Origin: Aeromicrobium stalagmiti
GTDB taxonomy: Bacteria > Actinomycetota > Actinomycetes > Propionibacteriales > Nocardioidaceae
DNA: 64,000 bases
Direction of reading: 5' to 3'
NCBI RefSeq assembly: GCF_013283745.1
Contig: NZ_JABSTZ010000002.1
Coordinates: 124,001 to 188,000 of the forward strand
Positions 56,396 to 64,000 of the stretch are shown one piece after another. The notes under the pieces are model-generated. The model was given only the letters and a program-made list of their open reading frames with translations, had not been told where the DNA came from and did not search any database. Both the position numbers and the translations under genes were made by a program. The first letter of the stretch is position 1. Each line of letters begins with the position of its first letter.

Positions 56396-57466
56396 GTGAA
56401 GGACGCGACGGGGGTGCGGACGCAGGTGCTTCGGCCGAGCAGGCAGCGCTACTGGCGGTGGCTCGCGTCGCTGCGTCGTCGCGCCCTGGTCCTGGTGCTC
56501 GTCCTGGTCGTCATCAACGTCACCCGGGCGGACACGATCGGTGAGGCCCTGTTCTTCCTCGCGCTGGTCGGCGGGGCCGTGGTCGCGGTGCTCGGCTGCA
56601 CCCTGGTCCTGATCAGCACGTCCCGCGTCACGATCGGCGGCGGCCGGGTCGACTACCGGCGCTGGTGGGTGCGGCGCACGGTCCTCGACGGTGACGACGT
56701 GGTCGGGGTGCTCGCCCCGTTCCACGCCTCGGCGGTGAACGTGCGTGAGGCGAGCCGGTTGCTGGTCCTGCGTGCCAGGGACGGCGGACCCCGCATCCGG
56801 CTCAACGGGGTCTTCTGGACGACGGAGCAGCTCGAGGCGATCGCGGCCGAGGTCGGCGTGGAGGCGACCGACGAGACCCTGACGACTCAGGGCTTCGAGG
56901 CCGAGGTCCCGCACATCATGTATTGGCGCGAGCGGCACTGGGTCGCCTTCGGGACGGTCGCGGGGCTGCTGCTGGTCGCCCTCGTGACCGCGATCGTCAT
57001 CGGCTGGTGGAACCACCAGGGTCGTCCGCCGTTCGACGACAGGCCACCGCGGGGCGTCCCGGCTGCCACGGTGAGCGAGCAGGACGAGCTGGTCGCCGAC
57101 ATCGTCGCGGCCGTCGACGCTCCGTGGGGTGTGCCACAGGTCGAGCTGACCGCGTGCGAGGACGATGACGACCACAAGGGCTGGCAGCGGGACGTCCGGG
57201 TCGAGGTGATGACGACGGACGACCCCGAGACGGGGGAGGTGCTGCCGGTGGCCGTCCCGCCCCTGGACGAATCGCTGGCCCGACAGCTGACCTCCCTCTT
57301 CACGAGGCAGGGCTACGGCAGCGTGAGCAGGGACGACGACGGTGAGCTCGGGGGCATGCCCAAGCGCGCCTTCACCAACGACGACCTCCGTTCGGTGCGT
57401 GTCCGACTCGACGACCGGTTCACCGAGATCGACGTGCGGGGACGCTGCGAGACGCCCGGGCGGTGA
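56396..57466 (+). CDS. PH-like membrane protein with extracytoplasmic domain, paralogue 2
   Basis: A 356-residue paralogue of the protein at 51702: two N-terminal helices, a PH-like region (STSRVTIGGGRVDYRRW, RARDGGPRIRLNGVFW), a third helix (TVAGLLLVALVTAIVIGWW) and an extracytoplasmic domain. Shared features are G-R-P-P-F-D-D-(Q/R)-P-P-R-G-V after the last helix, C-E-D-D-x-x-x-K-G-W, and a C-terminal CETPxR. It starts with GTG, and CAGACT lies 6 nt upstream, fitting a leaderless transcript. Function unknown. Confidence 0.73.
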   Translation: MKDATGVRTQVLRPSRQRYWRWLASLRRRALVLVLVLVVINVTRADTIGEALFFLALVGGAVVAVLGCTLVLISTSRVTIGGGRVDYRRWWVRRTVLDGDDVVGVLAPFHASAVNVREASRLLVLRARDGGPRIRLNGVFWTTEQLEAIAAEVGVEATDETLTTQGFEAEVPHIMYWRERHWVAFGTVAGLLLVALVTAIVIGWWNHQGRPPFDDRPPRGVPAATVSEQDELVADIVAAVDAPWGVPQVELTACEDDDDHKGWQRDVRVEVMTTDDPETGEVLPVAVPPLDESLARQLTSLFTRQGYGSVSRDDDGELGGMPKRAFTNDDLRSVRVRLDDRFTEIDVRGRCETPGR

Positions 57467-57528
57467 CCTGGTCGCACGTCCGCGGAGCTGCTGCGCCGCT
57501 GCGGGCGGTGACCGCTGTGACCGCGGGC

Positions 57529-57534
57529 TACGAT
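57529..57534 (+). promoter_or_regulatory. candidate -10 (TACGAT) for iscS-mnmA
   Basis: TACGAT ends 9 nt before the iscS ATG, giving a leader of about 2-3 nt. No ribosome binding site is evident and no clear -35 is seen. Confidence 0.4.
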
Positions 57535-57543
57535 TGACGAGCG

Positions 57544-58749
57544 ATGAACGACAGCGACGGCACCGTCTACCTCGACCATGCGGCGACCACGCCGATGGTC
57601 CCCGAGGCGATCGCCGCGATGGCCGAGCAGATGGCGGTCACCGGCAACGCCTCGTCCCTGCACGCGTCGGGTCGCGCCGCCCGTCGGACGGTCGAGGAGG
57701 CCCGCGAGCTGATCGCCGAGCGCTTCGGCGCCCGGCCCAGCGAGGTCGTGTTCTGCTCCGGCGGCACCGAGGCCAACAACCTCGCGATCAAGGGGCTCTA
57801 CTGGTCGCGGCTGGCCCAGGACTCGGCGCGTCACCGCATCGTCTTCAGCTCGATCGAGCACCACGCCCTGCTCGACCCCGTCACGTGGCTGGCCAAGCAC
57901 GAGGGGGCCGAGGTCGAGATGACCCCGGTCGACAAGCAGGGCCGCATCCTGGTCGACGACCTGCGCGCCGCCGTCGAGAGCGACCCCGCGAGCGTGTCGG
58001 CCGTGACGATGATGTGGGCCAACAACGAGATGGGCACGATCCAGCCGATCCGCGAGGTCGTCGAGATCGCCCGCGCCCACGACATCCCGGTGCACAGCGA
58101 CGCCGTGCAGGCGGCCGGCTACCTGCCGCTCGACTTCGCCGCGAGCGACCTCGACGCGATGACCGTGACGGCCCACAAGCTGGGTGGTCCGGTCGGTGTC
58201 GGCGCCCTGATGATCGGCCGCGAGATCGAGGCGACGCCGCTGCTGCACGGCGGCGGCCAGGAGCGTGACCTGCGATCCGGCACGGTCAGCGTCGCGCTGA
58301 TCGCCGCGTTCGCCGCCGCCGTCGACGTCACCCTCGGTCGTCAGGCCGAGACCGTCGCCCGCATCGAGTCGCTGCGTCAGCGGCTCGTCGAGGGCATCGT
58401 GCGGGTCGTCCCCGACGCGATCGTCAACGGCGACCCGCTGCCCGGAGCCGACCACCGGCTGCCCAACATCGCGCACGTGACCTTCCCCGGCTGCGAGGGC
58501 GACGCGATGCTGATGCTGCTCGACGCCCAGGGCATCGAGTGCTCGACGGGCTCCGCCTGCGCGGCGGGCGTGCCGCAGCCGAGCCACGTCCTGCTCGCCA
58601 TGGGCTACGACGAGGTGGCCGCGCGTGGATCACTGCGCTTCAGCCTCGGCCACACCTCCACCGAGGCCGACGTCGACCGCGTGCTCGCGGCGCTGCCGGC
58701 CGTCCACCAGCGGGCCCAGCGGGCCTCGCTCGTGAGGTCCGGATCGTGA
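57544..58749 (+). CDS. iscS: cysteine desulfurase IscS
   Basis: A 401-residue PLP enzyme releasing sulfur from cysteine for tRNA thiolation and Fe-S clusters. PLP lysine is Lys212 ([10 protein letters not shown]) and the active Cys is Cys339 ([15 protein letters not shown]). [10 protein letters not shown] and [10 protein letters not shown] complete the cofactor site. Its stop overlaps the mnmA start as GTGA, and this pair is conserved in actinobacteria, so it is the likely sulfur donor for MnmA. It is clearly diverged from the NAD-associated copy at 50536. Confidence 0.95.
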   Translation: MNDSDGTVYLDHAATTPMVPEAIAAMAEQMAVTGNASSLHASGRAARRTVEEARELIAERFGARPSEVVFCSGGTEANNLAIKGLYWSRLAQDSARHRIVFSSIEHHALLDPVTWLAKHEGAEVEMTPVDKQGRILVDDLRAAVESDPASVSAVTMMWANNEMGTIQPIREVVEIARAHDIPVHSDAVQAAGYLPLDFAASDLDAMTVTAHKLGGPVGVGALMIGREIEATPLLHGGGQERDLRSGTVSVALIAAFAAAVDVTLGRQAETVARIESLRQRLVEGIVRVVPDAIVNGDPLPGADHRLPNIAHVTFPGCEGDAMLMLLDAQGIECSTGSACAAGVPQPSHVLLAMGYDEVAARGSLRFSLGHTSTEADVDRVLAALPAVHQRAQRASLVRSGS

Positions 58750-59849
58750 CCGTCGCCCCGATGCGGGTCGTCGCTGCGATGTCGGGCGGCGTCGACTCCG
58801 CCGTCGCCGCTGCACGGGCCGTCGACGCGGGCCACGACGTCACCGGCGTGCACCTCGCGCTGAGCCGCAACCCTCGGTCCTACCGCTCCGGCGCCCGCGG
58901 CTGCTGCTCGATCGAGGACGCCGGCGACGCCCGTCGCGCCGCCGACGAGCTCGGCATCCCGTTCTACGTCTGGGACATGAGCGAGGAGTTCGCCGACCAC
59001 GTCGTCGACGACTTCATCGCCGAGTACACCGCCGGACGTACGCCCAACCCGTGCCTGCGCTGCAACGAGAAGATCAAGTTCGCGGCCGTCCTCGACCGGG
59101 CGCTCGCGCTCGGCTTCGACGCCGTCGCGACCGGTCACTACGCGCAGCTGCGCACCGCAGGCGACGGCACGATCGAGATGCACCGGGCGATCGACCACGG
59201 CAAGGACCAGTCCTACGTGCTGGGCGTGCTGACGCAGGAGCAGCTGGCGCACTCGCTGTTCCCGCTCGGCGACACGACCAAGGACGTCGTCCGCGCCGAG
59301 GCGGCCGCCCGCGGCATCCAGGTCGCCCAGAAGCCCGACAGCCACGACATCTGCTTCATCCCCGACGGTGACAACGCCGGCTGGCTCGGCGAGAAGATCG
59401 GACCCCGGCCCGGCACCATCGTCGACGAGGACGGCACGGTGCTGCGCGAGCACGACGGCGCCTACGCGTTCACGATCGGCCAGCGACGGGGTCTGCGGCT
59501 CGGCGTGCCGGCGGACGACGGCAAGCCGCGGTTCGTCCTCGACATCGAGCCGGTCAGCGGCACCGTCACGGTCGGCTCGCGCGAGGCGCTCGCCGTCGAC
59601 GCGCTCGAGTGCGTCAAGCCCCTGTGGTGCGGCCTCGCCCCGGCGGAGCCGCTCGACTGCACGGTGCAGCTGCGCGCCCACGGCGACGAGCACCGGGCCC
59701 GGGTCGTCGTCACCGACGACTCCGTCCACGTCGACCTGCTCGACCCGGCGAGCGGCATCGCGCCCGGCCAGGCGTGCGTCATCTATGCCGGGACCCGCGT
59801 CGTGGGCTCGGCCACCATCTCCGCCACCTCCCGCGTGGCGGTGCACTAG
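58746..59849 (+). CDS. mnmA: tRNA 2-thiouridylase MnmA
   Basis: Thiolates U34 of tRNA-Lys, -Glu and -Gln using ATP and sulfur from IscS. The 367-residue protein has the PP-loop [12 protein letters not shown], the nucleophile Cys103 in [12 protein letters not shown] and the second catalytic Cys203 in [19 protein letters not shown] and [11 protein letters not shown] are conserved in the family. GTG 58746 overlaps the iscS stop; ATG 58761 is an alternative. Its last codons and stop are the first unit of an intergenic repeat array. Confidence 0.95.
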   Translation: MTVAPMRVVAAMSGGVDSAVAAARAVDAGHDVTGVHLALSRNPRSYRSGARGCCSIEDAGDARRAADELGIPFYVWDMSEEFADHVVDDFIAEYTAGRTPNPCLRCNEKIKFAAVLDRALALGFDAVATGHYAQLRTAGDGTIEMHRAIDHGKDQSYVLGVLTQEQLAHSLFPLGDTTKDVVRAEAAARGIQVAQKPDSHDICFIPDGDNAGWLGEKIGPRPGTIVDEDGTVLREHDGAYAFTIGQRRGLRLGVPADDGKPRFVLDIEPVSGTVTVGSREALAVDALECVKPLWCGLAPAEPLDCTVQLRAHGDEHRARVVVTDDSVHVDLLDPASGIAPGQACVIYAGTRVVGSATISATSRVAVH

Positions 59850-59949
59850 CGTCCACCACCGCCCGTCGCGGTGCACCAGCGTCCAGGCTCGCGCCGCAGG
59901 TGGACGCCAGCGCACCGCCCCCGCGGGAGCGTGGACGCCAGCGCACCGC
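59838..59949. repeat. intergenic 18-nt repeat array, two direct and two inverted units
   Basis: GCGGTGCAC(T/C)AGCGTCCA at 59838-59855 and 59868-59885, then TGGACGCCAGCGCACCGC at 59901-59918 and 59932-59949. Spacing is 30-31 nt. The first unit overlaps the end of mnmA. The two halves mirror each other and can pair over 110 nt. Confidence 0.9.
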
Positions 59950-59972
59950 CCTCACCACAGAACAGGATCCCC

Positions 59973-60944
59973 ATGGCAGTCGGCACCGGCATCGGCTCGA
60001 TGCCCGGCACGGACTTCGAGGAGTCGCTGCGCGTCATCCTCGACGAGGTGGGGCTTCCGTACGTCCCCGAGCTGCCCGGTCGCGGGGTCCATGCCGGCAT
60101 GATCGGCCGGACGCTCGCGATCCTGGCCGGGCTCGAGGCCGACCTGCAGCCCGACGGCTGGCGCATCGGCGTGGGGGAGGGGGCCGACGTGCGAAGGGCC
60201 CGCTCGCTGCTGGCGCAGGACCTCGACGTCGCCGAGGAGCTCGCGCACGAGCACGAGGGACCGATCAAGATCCAGGTGACCGGGCCGTTGACGCTCGCCG
60301 CGACGGTCGAGCGTCCTCGCGGCGACAAGATGCTCGCCGACCACGGTGCTCGCCGTGAGATCGCCCAGTCGCTCGCCGAGGGGCTGGGCGCCCACGTGCG
60401 GGACGCCCGGAGGCGCTTCGCCCGCGCCGATCTCGTGGTGCAGGTCGACGAGCCGGCGATCGCGGCTGTCCTCGACGGCGGCATCCCCACCGCGAGCGGC
60501 TGGTCGCGGCACCGCAGCGTCCACCCGCCCGAGGCGGACGAGCTGCTCCGCGGCGTCGTCGAGTCGATCGTCGACGCCGGTGCACGCCCCGTCGTGCACT
60601 CCTGTGCGTCGGACGTGCCGGTCGGGCTGCTCGCCGGAGCAGGATTCACCGCCATCTCGTTCGACCTGGGCCTCGCGCGGCCCGCCGACGTGTGGGCGGA
60701 GTCGTTCGAGCAGGGCGTCGACCTGTGGTTCGGGGTGGTGCCGTCGACCGACACGACCGGAGTCACCGACACGCTGCTCGCCGGCCGGATCGAGACGTTC
60801 CTCGGCCACTTCGGCTTCGAGGCCGAGGCGTACGCCGGCCGGCTCGTCGTGACCCCGACCTGCGGCCTGGCAGGTGCCTCGCCCCACTGGGCGCGGGCCG
60901 CGACGTCCCTGGCCACCGCGACCGCCGTACGGCTGGGAGGCTAG
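59973..60944 (+). CDS. short MetE C-terminal-domain-like protein (cobalamin-independent methionine synthase family)
   Basis: A 323-residue protein matching the C-terminal catalytic half of MetE. Zinc ligands are visible as the H-x-C in VVHSCASDVP and the later Cys in VTPTCGLAG. The N-terminal opening GTGIGSMPGTDFEE and IKIQVTGPLTLAA are typical of this family. The MetE N-terminal domain that binds the polyglutamyl folate is absent, so the methyl donor is unknown. In M. tuberculosis a similar gene lies beside ligA, so the position is conserved. AGGA lies upstream of the ATG. The next gene starts 4 bp after its stop. Confidence 0.82.
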   Translation: MAVGTGIGSMPGTDFEESLRVILDEVGLPYVPELPGRGVHAGMIGRTLAILAGLEADLQPDGWRIGVGEGADVRRARSLLAQDLDVAEELAHEHEGPIKIQVTGPLTLAATVERPRGDKMLADHGARREIAQSLAEGLGAHVRDARRRFARADLVVQVDEPAIAAVLDGGIPTASGWSRHRSVHPPEADELLRGVVESIVDAGARPVVHSCASDVPVGLLAGAGFTAISFDLGLARPADVWAESFEQGVDLWFGVVPSTDTTGVTDTLLAGRIETFLGHFGFEAEAYAGRLVVTPTCGLAGASPHWARAATSLATATAVRLGG

Positions 60945-60948
60945 CCAG

Positions 60949-61842
60949 ATGGCGAAGGTGACGGTGGTGGGCAGCGTCAACCGCGACGTGATCGTGACGG
61001 TCGAGCGGCTGCCGGTCGAGGGTGAGACGGTGCTCGCGACCTCGACGCGCGAGGGGATCGGCGGCAAGGGTGCCAACCAGGCCATGGCCGTGGCGCGCAC
61101 GGGCACGGAGGTGACCCTCGTCGGCGCCGTCGGCGACGACGAGGCAGGTGCCCGGCTGCGCTCGGTGCTGGCGGACGCCCACGTCGACGTGTCGGCACTC
61201 GCGGCGGTGACCGGCACCGGCTCGGGCACGGCGTACGTGTTCGTCGACGTCGACGGGCAGAACCAGATCGTGGTCGAGCAGGGCGCCAACGCCCAGGTGG
61301 TGCTCGACGGGCCGGCGCTCGACCTGGTGCGATCGGCCGACGTGCTGGTCGTGCAGTGCGAGGTCTCCGACCAGGTCGTGGCGGAAGCGGTGACGGCGGC
61401 CTCGGCCGCCGGCACGCGGGTGGTCGTCAACCTCGCGCCCTATCGGTCCGCCGCCGACGTCGTGGCCCTCGCCGACCCGCTCGTGGTCAACGAGCACGAG
61501 GCCGCCGACCTGCTGGGTCGACCGGTGGCCGGTGCCACCGACGTCAGGGCGGCGCGCGACGAGCTGCTCGCGCTCTGCCGCACGGCCGTCGTGACGCTCG
61601 GATCCGCGGGCGCGGTGCTCGTGACGCCCGACGAGGTCGTCGAGGTGGCGTCCCCGACGCCGCCCCGGGTCGTCGACACGACGGGTGCCGGCGACGCGTT
61701 CGTCGGCGTGCTCGCGGCCGGGCTCGCGTCCGGCCTGTCCCTGCGCCCGTGCGTCGAGGCGGCAGCCGCGGCAGGCTCGCTCGCGGTCCAGTCACCGGGG
61801 GCGGGCTCGGGATACCCCGCGTTCCACCTGCCCCGCGGCTGA
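60949..61842 (+). CDS. rbsK: ribokinase-family (PfkB) sugar kinase
   Basis: A 297-residue PfkB kinase. The first signature is GIGGKGANQAMAVARTG, the second DTTGAGDAFVGVLAAGL with catalytic base Asp249. VVGSVNRDVIV at the start and LADPLVVNEHEAADLLG in the middle are typical of ribokinase. GGGAGG lies 8 nt before the ATG, which is 4 bp after the previous stop. Ribose is the likely substrate by similarity, but PfkB kinases vary. No ribose transporter is adjacent. Confidence 0.85.
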   Translation: MAKVTVVGSVNRDVIVTVERLPVEGETVLATSTREGIGGKGANQAMAVARTGTEVTLVGAVGDDEAGARLRSVLADAHVDVSALAAVTGTGSGTAYVFVDVDGQNQIVVEQGANAQVVLDGPALDLVRSADVLVVQCEVSDQVVAEAVTAASAAGTRVVVNLAPYRSAADVVALADPLVVNEHEAADLLGRPVAGATDVRAARDELLALCRTAVVTLGSAGAVLVTPDEVVEVASPTPPRVVDTTGAGDAFVGVLAAGLASGLSLRPCVEAAAAAGSLAVQSPGAGSGYPAFHLPRG

Positions 61843-61883
61843 GGGCCCACCCTCGCCCCGAGCGGAGTGTCGTCACCCGGCGA

Positions 61884-64000
<2,117 letters not shown>

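Overview
This is high-GC (about 70%) chromosomal DNA from an actinomycete. GTG starts, stop/start overlaps (ATGA, GTGA), leaderless promoters, an actinobacterial LexA box, a GlgE-type alpha-glucan pathway and an imuA'-imuB-dnaE2 cassette all fit. The order etfBA ... iscS-mnmA-MetE-like-ligA recalls the mycobacterial neighbourhood around ligA. I would guess Nocardioidaceae (Aeromicrobium- or Nocardioides-like), but the genus is only an inference. I saw no rRNA, tRNA, prophage, insertion sequence or CRISPR array.

Layout. 1-2.3 kb: start of an exported serine protease, a small membrane protein, an enoyl-CoA hydratase and a membrane-anchored coiled-coil protein. 2.4-10.5 kb: malQ-glgX-treY, then treZ. 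10.5-12.9 kb (minus strand): a candidate type VII secretion cassette (EspC-like protein, WXG100-like/cysteine-peptidase-like protein, lipoprotein). 13.0-23.6 kb: DoxX-like protein, second glgX, an alpha/beta hydrolase, then glgE-treS-mak-glgB. Together these genes can debranch glycogen, cut it to trehalose (TreY/TreZ), turn trehalose into maltose (TreS), phosphorylate it (Mak), and rebuild branched glucan (GlgE, GlgB). 23.6-27.3 kb (minus): GT4 glycosyltransferase, two methyltransferases and a six-hairpin prenyltransferase-like protein in one tightly overlapped operon.

27.6-32.2 kb: two long Ala/Glu-rich coiled-coil reading frames that look like one gene split at a run of seven A residues. 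32.6-40.1 kb: etfBA, then a peptide-type ABC transporter (oppA-B-C-DF) with a strong hairpin between oppA and oppB. 40.1-45.8 kb: SOS mutagenesis cassette imuA'-imuB-dnaE2 under a perfect LexA box. 46.0-51.7 kb: nrtR-nadA-nadB-nadC plus a cysteine desulfurase, the de novo NAD pathway with its probable Fe-S supplier. 51.7-57.5 kb: two paralogous membrane proteins flanking a GH106-like glycosidase and a DUF3995-like protein. 57.5-64 kb: iscS, mnmA, a short MetE-like protein, a ribokinase-family kinase and ligA, which runs off the end.

The best leads for something new are: (1) the A7 frameshift joining the two coiled-coil frames; (2) the candidate type VII effector cassette; (3) several intergenic arrays of short repeats in opposed orientation, each with a different unit but the same layout, sitting at or just after stop codons in the 42-60 kb region; (4) a paralogous family of PH-like membrane proteins with a conserved extracytoplasmic Cys pair.
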